From JANXMY01 sp965246745 (GTDB lineage: Bacteria > Armatimonadota > Armatimonadia > Armatimonadales > Capsulimonadaceae), in NCBI GenBank assembly GCA_965246745.1, contig OZ251980.1, positions 992,001 through 1,056,000 of the forward strand: 64,000 nucleotides of DNA, in the 5' to 3' direction. Made by a program: the position numbers and the translations under genes. Below, one piece after another: positions 40,471 to 47,851 of this stretch. The notes under the pieces are model-generated. The model was not told where the DNA came from and did no database searches. It was given only the letters and a program-made list of their open reading frames with translations. Numbering within the stretch: the first letter of the stretch is position 1; each line of letters opens with the position of its first letter.

Positions 40471-41121
40471 TCATGCCGTAGCTGCTAAAGTCTCCATTCC
40501 CAGCCGGGCGGCCAGCGGCCCAGGCACCGGGTAGACCGCCTCGCAGGGCGTTTCGAGGCGCGAAAGATCGCCGGAAAAGACGTGCGCGGCCTGCGCGGTC
40601 ACAAACGGCGTGATGTCTTCGACCGACACGATCCACTCCGACGCGTAGGCCCCGAGCGTCGCCCCGCGCAGGCCGAGCTGAAGGGCGCGGCGCTCCTGCT
40701 TCGCCCCGTCCGGCGCATGGTCGGGGTCCCATTGCAGGCGCACTTCCGACGCCGCCCCTGCCGCCAGCCACGCGTCGCGGCTCGGCTGCAGCGCCGGGTC
40801 GAACGCCGATGCGACCGCCTGTTCTAAAATCGCGTCGAAGGCCGTGCGCCTCAGCGTCACGGCCAGCACGGTTTCCTGGTTTTCTTTCGCCGCCCAGCCG
40901 CAGCGAAACATCATCCACAAAAAGTTCGGCTTGATCCAGCTCATGCGCGACCGCGAAAACTCCTCGCCGAAGCGGCCCAGGCGCACCGCTTCCGCGCCGA
41001 GGCGCGGGCAAAACGCCTGATAAACCACAATCGTGTCGGCGTCGAACTGCGCCAGAACATGCCGCCCGGTTTGCGGCCAGCGAGCGTTTTGGATTTCGTA
41101 GGGACAAATGTTCAGGTTCAT
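40471..41121 (-). CDS. DUF4291 protein
   Basis: A 216-residue DUF4291 protein: the strongly conserved core RMSWIKPNFLWMMFRCGWAA at residues 59-78, preceded by VVYQAFCPRLGAEAVRLGRF and followed by LAVTLRRTAFDAILEQAV, then VRLQWDPDHAPDG. The family has no proven activity. Its start overlaps the stop of the NADAR gene as ATGA, so the two are translated together. This links it to ADP-ribose or nucleotide chemistry. Confidence 0.85.
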   Translation of the reverse strand: MNLNICPYEIQNARWPQTGRHVLAQFDADTIVVYQAFCPRLGAEAVRLGRFGEEFSRSRMSWIKPNFLWMMFRCGWAAKENQETVLAVTLRRTAFDAILEQAVASAFDPALQPSRDAWLAAGAASEVRLQWDPDHAPDGAKQERRALQLGLRGATLGAYASEWIVSVEDITPFVTAQAAHVFSGDLSRLETPCEAVYPVPGPLAARLGMETLAATA

Positions 41122-41552
41122 CGCAGATTTTCCCGCACCTGCATCAGTGTCAGCCCGAGCTTGTTGCGGCCCTGCTTGTCCGGCCCCCAGCCCCAGTAGG
41201 CGTCGTTGAAAGCCGCTTCAATCAGCGTTTCGTCGCCTGTCCCCAGCAGAATGGCCCGGATGTCGCTGTGCTGCGTGAACTTTGCCAGAACGGCGTCGTA
41301 CATGACCGCGTCTTTGACGGTGTCACAGTCGGCGCGGAGCGGGAACTCCCGGCTGTTGCCGAGGCGCTTGGCGGTCATCGGGTCGGGCGCAACTTGAACC
41401 GTGTGCTCGTGCGGGGTCCCGGCGAACTTTTGAGCTTGAAAGTAGTGCTCGACGGACTGCCAGGGCTTGCCATTGATTTGGAAGCTGTGACGGGAGAAGT
41501 TCGAGAAGCAGCCGTAAGGCTCGTCCCGCTCCCGGTAAAATTCGATAGGCAT
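41118..41552 (-). CDS. NADAR family protein (YbiA/DUF1768-like N-glycosidase)
   Basis: A 144-residue NADAR protein: EPYGCFSNFSRHSFQINGKP at residues 11-30, the WQSVEHYFQAQKF helix near 33, then KDAVMYDAVLAKFTQHSDIR and LIEAAFNDAYWGWGPDKQGR near residue 115-134. YbiA-type NADAR enzymes cleave N-glycosidic bonds of riboflavin precursors, and some remove ADP-ribose from guanine. GGAG precedes the ATG at 41552. It is coupled to DUF4291. Candidate regulation: an operator-like palindrome overlaps its -10. Confidence 0.87.
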   Translation of the reverse strand: MPIEFYRERDEPYGCFSNFSRHSFQINGKPWQSVEHYFQAQKFAGTPHEHTVQVAPDPMTAKRLGNSREFPLRADCDTVKDAVMYDAVLAKFTQHSDIRAILLGTGDETLIEAAFNDAYWGWGPDKQGRNKLGLTLMQVRENLR

Positions 41553-41570
41553 GGTTGGTCTCCGAGAACT

Positions 41571-41640
41571 AAGCCTTCCAGCCACGGATTGAAATCCGAG
41601 GCTGGAAGGAACCAGTGTCGAAGCGACACAAGATAAAAAT
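41571..41640. repeat. Family C element, partial copy
   Basis: The left end GCCACGG-ATTGAAAT-CCGAGGCT (41581-41603) is present and nested in a longer stem (CCTTCCAGCC/GGCTGGAAGG). TGTCGAAGCGACACAAGAT follows, but no matching right end is found. It lies just upstream of the NADAR gene start. Confidence 0.7.
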
Positions 41641-41664
41641 CCACATAATCAGCGCCTCCAAGTT

Positions 41665-41683
41665 GTGTGCTGAAAACACTATA
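41665..41683 (-). promoter_or_regulatory. Candidate promoter -10 and NrtR-like operator for the NADAR operon
   Basis: On the minus strand TATAGT (41678-41683) overlaps GTGTTTTCAGCACAC (41665-41679), which matches 11 of 15 positions of the palindrome at the NrtR gene start. The leader would be about 120 nt and include the partial family C element. The match is imperfect. Confidence 0.4.
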
Positions 41684-41706
41684 CCACAGATTATGTAAAA
41701 CTAACA

Positions 41707-42399
41707 CTATCCCGGCAAAGTTTTTTTCGGCGCAAACTCGTACAGCAGCGCCGGGCGGTGCGCTCCCCGCTTTTCTTCCTCGGTCGGCACCACCGCCCCG
41801 AGGCTCAGGACTTCTTTGCGGAAGTTGCGCTTGTCCAGCGTCCGCCCCGAAATCGTTTCGCAGACTTCCTGCATCCGGGTCAGCGTGAACCGGCGCGGCA
41901 GCAGCCCGGCGGTGATGTGTATGTCGGCGGCGAGGCGCTCCCGCAGCGAGCGCAGGGCATGGTCCAAAATCACGGCGTGGTCGAAGGCCAGCGGGGCCGG
42001 CAGGCTGTCCACCGGGAACCACTGGGCGTCGGCGGCATCGGTGCCGGCTTTGAGGGTCAGCGCGTCGCTTGCGGCCAGCGCCGTGAACGCCGCCGTGATG
42101 ATGCGGGCACGCGGGTCGCGGCCCGGCTCGCTGAACACTCGAAGCTGTTCCAGATGCACGCCCGCAACCCCGGCTTCTTCGGCCAGCTCGCGCCGGGCGG
42201 CGTCTTCCAGCGTTTCCGTGGGCCGGACAAAGCCGCCGGGAACCGCCCAGCACCCGGCGTCCGGCCATTCGCCGCGCTTGATCAGCAGCGCTTGAAGCGT
42301 GCGCTCGCGGATGGTAAACAAGGCAATGTCGGCAGTGACGAAGACCGGCGGAAATGCCGACGCATCGTAGTCTTGGGAGGCAGGGGTTGTCGTGTTCAT
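41707..42399 (-). CDS. NrtR-like regulator: Nudix domain + winged helix
   Basis: A 230-residue protein. The N-terminal Nudix fold has the box GGFVRPTETLEDAARRELAEEAGV-like (G-x5-E-x7-RELAEEAG, about residues 55-77), then a C-terminal winged-helix segment FTLTRMQEVCETISGRTLDK near residue 172, the two-domain plan of NrtR, a repressor of NAD-metabolism genes that binds ADP-ribose. Start ATG lies inside a perfect 15-bp palindrome and 8 nt after a -10 box, so autorepression is likely. The neighbours (NADAR, RNA ligase) suggest it responds to ADP-ribose or NAD. Confidence 0.83.
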   Translation of the reverse strand: MNTTTPASQDYDASAFPPVFVTADIALFTIRERTLQALLIKRGEWPDAGCWAVPGGFVRPTETLEDAARRELAEEAGVAGVHLEQLRVFSEPGRDPRARIITAAFTALAASDALTLKAGTDAADAQWFPVDSLPAPLAFDHAVILDHALRSLRERLAADIHITAGLLPRRFTLTRMQEVCETISGRTLDKRNFRKEVLSLGAVVPTEEEKRGAHRPALLYEFAPKKTLPG

Positions 42400-42436
42400 A
42401 GAACACGATTATCGCAGAAAGCGGCGGCGGCGTCAA
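42392..42436 (-). promoter_or_regulatory. Promoter and operator of the NrtR-like gene
   Basis: On the minus strand TTGACG (42431-42436), 17 nt, GATAAT (42408-42413), then the perfect palindrome GTGTTCTATGAACAC (42392-42406) whose centre is the ATG. A repressor bound there would cover the transcription start and start codon. Confidence 0.75.
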
Positions 42437-43500
42437 GGGGCATCATTGGCCGCCCGAAGCTGCTCCGCCAAAAAGTCCTGCACCTGCCAGCGGGGATTGC
42501 GGCCATGCGAGCCGAGGTAATCCAGCATGGCTTCTTCGGCGAATTCGGGGTCGGCCAGGACTGCGGGGCCGAAGTCTTCGGCCACGGCGGCCCAGACGGC
42601 GGACAGGTCGGCGGGGTCGAATTGGCGATGGGCCTCGCGAACGACGGCCGGCTTGACTTTCAGAAAAAGCTGATCGGAGTCTTCCAAGCGGCCTTTGACG
42701 ACGTAGCCTTCAATGCCGTCGCGGGCGGCCAGATGCTCCAGCGAGCGCAGGCGCTTGTAGATGTCCCCGGCTTCCGAGCCGCCGGTCAGGCGTCCGTGCA
42801 GCTCGGCCAATTTCAAGCGATAATCTTCGGCGATGCGCTCTTTTTCCAGCCGGTCCACAAAAACGTAATCCGGGTCAATCACATCAATCAGAATCATGTC
42901 GGGCCGGTCGGCGGGGATGACGGTTTCAATCTCGGGCAGGGTCATCTCAAAGCAGAGCGTGTAGCCGAGCGCGGCCAGCTTGTACGCGTGGGGATAAAGT
43001 GTATCAACGAGCTTTTTGGCCGATGAGCCGTAGTCTATACCCAGCCCCCGGACATTTTCAATGCCCGCCGAGACCAGCGGATTGCTGCCGTCGTACACGT
43101 CGCGCGTGGCGAACCCAAACGGGCTGGTTTTCTTGTCGCCGTGCTGGTACAGCCGAACATTGACCCCGTCTTCTTTTTTCTCGACAATCACTTCGCCGTC
43201 GCGCAGTGTTCGGAACAGCATCCGCTCCTGCGTGGCCGCAAAGCGCTCGGCGGTGTAGTCCGACACCGGCAGAATGCGAGGGTAGCCCCGGACAATCGTG
43301 CGCGTGTCGGCGAAAAACACGGTGCCTTTAAGCACATACGACACGGCCGCATGGCTGCCGGCCTGGTGGTAAGTGATCGCCGGGCCGTCCGACGAAAACG
43401 CGCCGACTTCTACCCCGAAGAACTTTGCCAGCGCCTCGCGCGTCCATTCAGGGGCGCTCGCTTTGCACTCCCGCAGCTTTTGGGCGATCTCTAAGTACAT
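42433..43500 (-). CDS. RNA ligase family protein
   Basis: A 355-residue covalent nucleotidyltransferase. Motif I is VEKKEDGVNVRLY near residue 106, the KxDG lysine being the AMP acceptor. LCFEMTLPE near 183 is motif III-like, EGYVVKGR near 262 is motif IV and LFLKVKP near 277 gives the motif V lysines. These match T4 Rnl1/Rnl2-like ligases that reseal cleaved RNA. It ends 33 nt before the NrtR-like gene, and the NrtR -35 overlaps its stop. It lies in a cluster with NADAR and DUF4291, consistent with RNA repair after toxin or phage attack. Confidence 0.85.
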   Translation of the reverse strand: MYLEIAQKLRECKASAPEWTREALAKFFGVEVGAFSSDGPAITYHQAGSHAAVSYVLKGTVFFADTRTIVRGYPRILPVSDYTAERFAATQERMLFRTLRDGEVIVEKKEDGVNVRLYQHGDKKTSPFGFATRDVYDGSNPLVSAGIENVRGLGIDYGSSAKKLVDTLYPHAYKLAALGYTLCFEMTLPEIETVIPADRPDMILIDVIDPDYVFVDRLEKERIAEDYRLKLAELHGRLTGGSEAGDIYKRLRSLEHLAARDGIEGYVVKGRLEDSDQLFLKVKPAVVREAHRQFDPADLSAVWAAVAEDFGPAVLADPEFAEEAMLDYLGSHGRNPRWQVQDFLAEQLRAANDAP

Positions 43501-43512
43501 GCAGTGGAGTTT

Positions 43513-44334
43513 CTAACGATGCTCCCGAAAAAACGTCAGCAGGGCGGCGGCGACCGGGTCGGGGCGCTCTTCGGCCAGCCAGTGCCCGCCGCGCGGGATG
43601 ACCCGCACGGTCACCTTTTCGGTTTCGGCGGGAAGCCGGGACAAGTCCAGGCGCGGGTCGCTTTCGCCGGCCAAAATCAAGGTCGGCACGGCGGCGGGGA
43701 GGGACGCGGGGGCGGACGGGACGCGGAACGGGGCGAGGCTGGCCCGGAGTGCGCCGGGCTTTGCGAGAGCGCCGACATAAATCTGCAAATCGTGCTCGGA
43801 CAGCATGCCGGGATCGTGCGACCAGGCCCGGAAAAAGTGCCGGAGATAGGCGTCGAGATGCGGCGCAATCAAAAGCTCGGGCAGGTCGGGGGTTTGGTGG
43901 AACTCCCCCACCCAGTCGAGCGCCGGCCGGGGCAGCCGGCCCGGCGCGGCGGACAGCAGCGCCAGCCCGGCGACCTCGGCGGGATGGAAAGACGCAAACG
44001 CCTGCGCCGTTTCCGCGCCGGCGTCGCCGTGCCCGACCACAAAAATAGGGCTTTCGGCCAGCCCGAGGGCCGACACCAACTCGCGCACATCTTCCATGCG
44101 CGTTTGGGCATCGTACCCGCCGGTCGGCTTGTCCGAGTCGCCGCAGCCGCGCAGGTCGGGCGCGACGGCGACATACCCGGACGCCGCCAGGGTCGGCAGG
44201 ACCCGCCGCCAGGCGTGGCCGGTTTCCGGCCAGCCGTGCAGCAGCAGCGCGGTCGGCCCTTCATCGCCCGCGCACCCGTAGCGCAGCCGCAGGCCGCTCC
44301 CGAGGCGCACAAACCCGCTGTCGGCACTGGACAT
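43513..44334 (-). CDS. Alpha/beta hydrolase (epoxide-hydrolase/dehalogenase-like)
   Basis: A 273-residue hydrolase. The start at 44334 follows GGAAAGAGC. The oxyanion region is LLLHGWPETGHAWRRVLPTL near residue 30, and YVAVAPDLRGCGDSDKPTGG near 52 is typical of epoxide hydrolases. The nucleophile elbow reads VVGHGDAGAE instead of the usual VGHDxGA, so the Asp is displaced by one residue (unusual). GESDPRLDL and GGHWLAEERPD supply the late acid and His. It is 12 nt upstream of the RNA ligase gene. The substrate is unknown. Confidence 0.8.
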   Translation of the reverse strand: MSSADSGFVRLGSGLRLRYGCAGDEGPTALLLHGWPETGHAWRRVLPTLAASGYVAVAPDLRGCGDSDKPTGGYDAQTRMEDVRELVSALGLAESPIFVVGHGDAGAETAQAFASFHPAEVAGLALLSAAPGRLPRPALDWVGEFHQTPDLPELLIAPHLDAYLRHFFRAWSHDPGMLSEHDLQIYVGALAKPGALRASLAPFRVPSAPASLPAAVPTLILAGESDPRLDLSRLPAETEKVTVRVIPRGGHWLAEERPDPVAAALLTFFREHR

Positions 44335-44357
44335 GAAAACTGCTCTTTCCAAACACA

Positions 44358-44400
44358 AAACGCGCACGGGCGGACTTCGGCAGCCCGCCCGTGCGCGTTT
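44358..44400 (-). terminator. Strong intrinsic terminator after the ferredoxin gene
   Basis: A 16-bp perfect stem AAACGCGCACGGGCGG (44358-44373) / CCGCCCGTGCGCGTTT (44385-44400). Read on the minus strand it is followed by TTTTGTGTTTGG, so it ends the ferredoxin transcript. Confidence 0.85.
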
Positions 44401-44408
44401 GTCCGGCG

Positions 44409-44645
44409 TTACTTTTTCGACAAATCCGCGTTGATTTGAATAAAGCCCTTCCACTGATCGGGGACTTCATCTTCCATAAAGATCGCGTCCACCGGGCATT
44501 CCGGCTCGCAGAGTCCGCAGTCAATACACTCGTTGGGGTCAATATAAAGCTGGTCGGCGGCTTCGTGGATGCAGTCCACGGGGCAGACGGCGACGCACGA
44601 TTTATCTTTGACGCCGATACACGGCTCGGCGATTACATAAGGCAC
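44409..44645 (-). CDS. fdxA: Seven-iron ferredoxin ([3Fe-4S]/[4Fe-4S])
   Basis: A 78-residue ferredoxin. The start is GTG at 44645 with GGAGG upstream, giving MPYVIAEPCIGVKDKSCVAV. The first cluster motif is C-x7-C-x3-CP (C9, C17, C21), the pattern of 7Fe FdxA proteins. The second is CIDCGLCEPECPVDAI. An electron carrier in the cytoplasm; the partner is unknown. The gene has its own promoter and strong terminator. Confidence 0.92.
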   Translation of the reverse strand: MPYVIAEPCIGVKDKSCVAVCPVDCIHEAADQLYIDPNECIDCGLCEPECPVDAIFMEDEVPDQWKGFIQINADLSKK

Positions 44646-44688
44646 GGTCAAGTCCTCCACACTTCTACGCGAAAACTGGTGATGGCCT

Positions 44689-44694
44689 ATTATA
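44689..44694 (-). promoter_or_regulatory. -10 box for the ferredoxin gene
   Basis: TATAAT on the minus strand, with TTGCTA 18 nt upstream. Leader about 38 nt with a ribosome-binding site, a conventional promoter. Confidence 0.7.
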
Positions 44695-44735
44695 CACAAA
44701 CGCGGAGAAAAATAGCAAGCCCGAGCGCGGCAAAG

Positions 44736-45302
44736 TTAAGCCGGCAGCTCGCCGGCATTGAGAATGTCCACAGCCGAGCCGGGCCGCAGGTTTTGGCGCA
44801 GAATGTTGAGGTTTTGCCCGCCCCCGGCGGAAGGAACCAGCAGCGCCTCAAAGCCGGCGGCATGCGCGAGGCGTCCGAGAAGCTGCGGCCCGGTTTCCGC
44901 CGAAGAGCCGCTCCAGCCTGCGCTGCGAAGCTCCCGCAGCGTGACTTGGAGCGCCCTGCGGACGCGGGCATCAGTGAGGTCCAGAACTTTGCTCAGCGTG
45001 ACGGCGGCGCTGACGGCGGTGCAGGGCAGCAAAAACGCCGGGTCAATTCCTACGCTGCGGGCCGTATGGAAATACTCCCATTGTGCCGTTTCCAGGCTCG
45101 TGCCGGTATAAACGATAACAAATTGACCTTTGACATGAAACCGGCCTGATGCGAACCGGCTCCCTGCGCCGGAAAACGTGTCCGAGCGCGTGCCGTGCTG
45201 CGGCTTGACGAGCCGAAAGCAGTACCCGGAATAGCCGCCGGCCGACGCAAAAAGCGCCGAAAGCGTGCGCGTGAGACGGACGATGTCAGGCGCAGCGGTC
45301 AC
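44736..45302 (-). CDS. RES-domain toxin (NAD-degrading type)
   Basis: A 188-residue RES protein. YSGYCFRLVKPQHGTRSDTF, SRFASGRFHVKGQFVIVYTG and TSLETAQWEYFHT carry the conserved R, G/S and E residues of the fold. RES toxins of type II systems consume NAD+. The GTG start at 45302 overlaps the stop of the antitoxin gene (ATGTGTGA). The size matches the family. Confidence 0.85.
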   Translation of the reverse strand: MTAAPDIVRLTRTLSALFASAGGYSGYCFRLVKPQHGTRSDTFSGAGSRFASGRFHVKGQFVIVYTGTSLETAQWEYFHTARSVGIDPAFLLPCTAVSAAVTLSKVLDLTDARVRRALQVTLRELRSAGWSGSSAETGPQLLGRLAHAAGFEALLVPSAGGGQNLNILRQNLRPGSAVDILNAGELPA

Positions 45303-45544
45303 ACATGAATGCCTTCCTCAAGGCACGCAAGAAGCTCCCTGACTTGCTGGGATTTTCCCTGTTTGATGCTGTCGAGCGGACACAGGCCGCCGAGCCGCGC
45401 GTTGGGAGCCGTCAGCCAGCGCTCGGCTTCCGGGGCCTGCACCAGCCGGCGCAGTGTGCGCCGGATATGCACAAGGTCTTTGCTGCTTTGTTTCGCCGTC
45501 GCCGACGGCTGCGCCTCGGACCGAGCGCTTACGGCTGGTGTCAT
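45299..45544 (-). CDS. Xre/MbcA/ParS-type antitoxin (short form)
   Basis: An 81-residue protein. VHIRRTLRRLVQAPEAERWL and LGGLCPLDSIKQGKSQQVRE, then LLACLEEG, match the toxin-binding C-terminal domain of the antitoxins that pair with RES toxins. The usual N-terminal helix-turn-helix is missing or reduced, so this short form may neutralise the toxin without binding DNA. GGAGGAAAATGCA precedes the ATG. It is co-translated with the toxin. Confidence 0.8.
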   Translation of the reverse strand: MTPAVSARSEAQPSATAKQSSKDLVHIRRTLRRLVQAPEAERWLTAPNARLGGLCPLDSIKQGKSQQVRELLACLEEGIHV

Positions 45545-45576
45545 TGCATTTTCCTCCTGCCCCGCTTTTCTGCGAA

Positions 45577-45582
45577 ATTATA
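45577..45582 (-). promoter_or_regulatory. -10 box of the RES toxin-antitoxin operon
   Basis: TATAAT on the minus strand, about 33 nt before the antitoxin ATG. The -35 region falls in GC-rich DNA and is weak. Confidence 0.55.
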
Positions 45583-45607
45583 CCACGTTTTCGCGCCCCC
45601 GGCGGGT

Positions 45608-46189
45608 TTATGCTTGCAGGCCGCGCAGGACGAGACGCCAAACGGCGTCGAATTCGGCGTCTATAGTCGGGACGGCCCAGTCGGACGCATGGGCGGGGTG
45701 ATGGAAGCGGGCGGTTGCGGCGAGCACGGCCCGCGCGGCGGCGTCGGGGTCGGACCGGGCGAACTCGCCCTGCGCCATGCCGTCGGCGAGAATGGCGGCG
45801 ACCTGCGCGGTCAGCGCCGCGACATGATGCTCCACCACGCCGCGCGTTTCCACCGCCAGCAGGTAATACGCCGCAAACAGCTCCGGGTCGTCCAGCGCTT
45901 TTTCGCGCTTGCCGCGCGTCAGGGCGTGGAGCCAGCGGCCCAGGCGGGCGGGCGCCGGGCCGCGCTCCGCCGCAATCGCCGACAGCGGCGCAAGGGTCCG
46001 CGCCAGCCAGCGGTCCGCCACCGCTTCGCGCAGGGCGGCTTTGCTCGAAAAATGCCGGTAAACGCTGCCGTGGCTGACCCCGAGAACGCGGGCCACGTCC
46101 ACCACATTCGCTTTGGCCGGGCCGAAGCGCCGAAGAACGTCTTCGGCGGCTTCGAGTATCCGCTCAGGTGTCAGCGCGGTGTCGGTCAT
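45608..46189 (-). CDS. TetR family transcriptional regulator
   Basis: A 193-residue TetR repressor. The N-terminal HTH (ILEAAEDVLRRFGPAKANVV, VARVLGVSHGSVYRHFSSKA) is at residues 10-50, and the rest is a ligand-binding helical domain. It is the third gene after two SDR dehydrogenases; a 9-bp inverted repeat upstream of the operon is a candidate operator. The ligand is unknown. Confidence 0.9.
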   Translation of the reverse strand: MTDTALTPERILEAAEDVLRRFGPAKANVVDVARVLGVSHGSVYRHFSSKAALREAVADRWLARTLAPLSAIAAERGPAPARLGRWLHALTRGKREKALDDPELFAAYYLLAVETRGVVEHHVAALTAQVAAILADGMAQGEFARSDPDAAARAVLAATARFHHPAHASDWAVPTIDAEFDAVWRLVLRGLQA

Positions 46190-46197
46190 CGCAAGGC

Positions 46198-46974
46198 TCA
46201 GGGCATCTCCGCCGCCCGTGCGGCGAACATCATGTCGTTCATCTGCTTGAAGAACGCGTCGTAGCTGCCGCTTTGCTCGGCGTAGCGCCGGGACTTGACC
46301 GGCTCGACCACAATCTCGGTCGCGTCGGGCGTGTCCGTGAGCAGGGCCATCGTTTCGGCAAGGTAGTCCGGCAGCGGCGTAGCGTTCGGGTCGGCGGCCT
46401 GCCGCTCCCCCATCAGCGTGGTCTGGACATACGGGGGGATCAGCTCGATCACCTGCACGGCGGTGTCTTTGAGCTGGTAGCGCAGCGACTCGGTGTACGA
46501 ATGCAGCGCGGCTTTGGTGGCGTTGTACGTCGGGGTCATCGCCAGCGGCACAAACGCCAGGCCCGAAGTGACCGTCAGAATCGCGGCTTTCGGCTGGGCC
46601 AAAATCTGCGGCATCAAGGCGGCGGTTAAACGAATGGGGCCAAGCAGGTTGGTTGCGACGGTTGCTTCGGCGTCGGCCAGCTCGCCTTTTTGGAGGTTCT
46701 CGTTTCGCATGATGCCGGCGTTGTGGATAACGACATTGAGCGCCGGATGCTCCGCCGTCAGCGTCGCGGCAAACGCCGTGATGACCTCCGCGCTTTCAAT
46801 GTCCAGCACGGCGGAGTGCATGCCGGGGTTTGCCCGCGTCACGTCGTCCAATGCGCTTTGCCGCCGCCCGGCGATGATGACCTGGTTGCCGAGCGCATGG
46901 AACGCTTCCGCCAGCCCGCGCCCAATGCCCGACCCGCCGCCGGTGATCAAAATTGTATTGCCTGTCATGTTCAT
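46198..46974 (-). CDS. Short-chain dehydrogenase/reductase (DltE-like)
   Basis: A 258-residue SDR. NAD(P)-binding TGGGSGIGRGLA at residues 10-21, NAG near residue 88 and the active-site YNATK near residue 155. SRRYAEQSGSYDAFFKQMND at the end resembles DltE/YvaG-like enzymes. It is similar to the next gene upstream, pointing to duplication. It is co-transcribed with the TetR regulator and the second SDR. The substrate is not visible. Confidence 0.9.
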   Translation of the reverse strand: MNMTGNTILITGGGSGIGRGLAEAFHALGNQVIIAGRRQSALDDVTRANPGMHSAVLDIESAEVITAFAATLTAEHPALNVVIHNAGIMRNENLQKGELADAEATVATNLLGPIRLTAALMPQILAQPKAAILTVTSGLAFVPLAMTPTYNATKAALHSYTESLRYQLKDTAVQVIELIPPYVQTTLMGERQAADPNATPLPDYLAETMALLTDTPDATEIVVEPVKSRRYAEQSGSYDAFFKQMNDMMFAARAAEMP

Positions 46975-46987
46975 GGTGTGTTTTCTC

Positions 46988-47776
46988 CTAGCTTTTCTTG
47001 GAATTTTTCGGTTTTGTCATCTGAGTCATCTGCGCCAGCATGAATTTCGGCGCGACCCGGCTCATCGTGTGGAGCACATTGCTGAGGCCCGGCCGGATTT
47101 CCGTCGCGCCCGCTTCAATGCCGGCAATCGCATCTTTCGCCAGCGCTTCGGCACTCATTCCTTTTTGCCCGTGTGTTTCCTCCGCAAACTCGCCGCGAAA
47201 CAGCGGCGTCTCGACGCCCGGCGGGGCCAGCTCCACCACCGCGACCGACGTTCCGGCAAGCTGCACGCGCAGCGACTGGGTAAACGAGTGCAGGCCGGCT
47301 TTGGCGGCGCAGTAGACCGGCGCGGCAGGCATAGGCACAAAGGCCAGGCCCGACGAGACGGTGACAATCAGGGCTTCGGGCCGGCTTTGGAGGTGGGGCA
47401 GAAACTGCTGGATCAGCGCAATCGGGCCGCTGAGGTTGAGTTCAATCTCGCGGCTCGGGTCGGCCAGCGGCTTGTCGCCGTTGCGGCCCGCGCGAAAGTC
47501 TAAATTTCGCATCACCCCGGCATTGCAGATCAGCACATCCAGCGCCGGAAACTCGGCGAGGACGGTTTGGCCCAGCGCCCTAATCGCTTCCGGGTCCGCC
47601 GCGTCGCTTTGGAACGTGTGCAGCTCCGGCAGCGCGTTCTTGGCGGCGGTCAGCTTGTCCGGGTCGCGGCCCGTCACCAGCACGGCATTGCCGCGCCTTA
47701 AAAGCTGCCCCGCCAGCGCCAGGCCGATGCCGCTGGTGCCGCCGGTAATCAAAATCGTTTTCTGGGTCAGCTTCAT
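46988..47776 (-). CDS. Short-chain dehydrogenase/reductase
   Basis: A 262-residue SDR paralogous to its neighbour: TGGTSGIGLALA at residues 10-21, CNAG near 88 and YCAAK near 155. It is the first gene of the SDR-SDR-TetR operon, 13 nt before the second SDR, and GGAGAAAG precedes its ATG. The pair may oxidise or reduce related hydrophobic alcohols or ketones, but this is only a general SDR inference. Confidence 0.9.
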   Translation of the reverse strand: MKLTQKTILITGGTSGIGLALAGQLLRRGNAVLVTGRDPDKLTAAKNALPELHTFQSDAADPEAIRALGQTVLAEFPALDVLICNAGVMRNLDFRAGRNGDKPLADPSREIELNLSGPIALIQQFLPHLQSRPEALIVTVSSGLAFVPMPAAPVYCAAKAGLHSFTQSLRVQLAGTSVAVVELAPPGVETPLFRGEFAEETHGQKGMSAEALAKDAIAGIEAGATEIRPGLSNVLHTMSRVAPKFMLAQMTQMTKPKNSKKS

Positions 47777-47809
47777 ACTTTCTCCTCAGTCTGCATCGCG
47801 TCTGCGGAG

Positions 47810-47851
47810 AGTATACCCAAGAAACTGACAAAAAACATAATCTGTCAGTTT
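47810..47851 (-). promoter_or_regulatory. Promoter and TetR operator of the SDR operon
   Basis: On the minus strand TATACT (47810-47815) is the -10. A perfect 9-bp inverted repeat AAACTGACA (47822-47830) / TGTCAGTTT (47843-47851), 12 nt apart, overlies the spacer and -35 region, well placed for repression by the TetR product. Confidence 0.7.
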
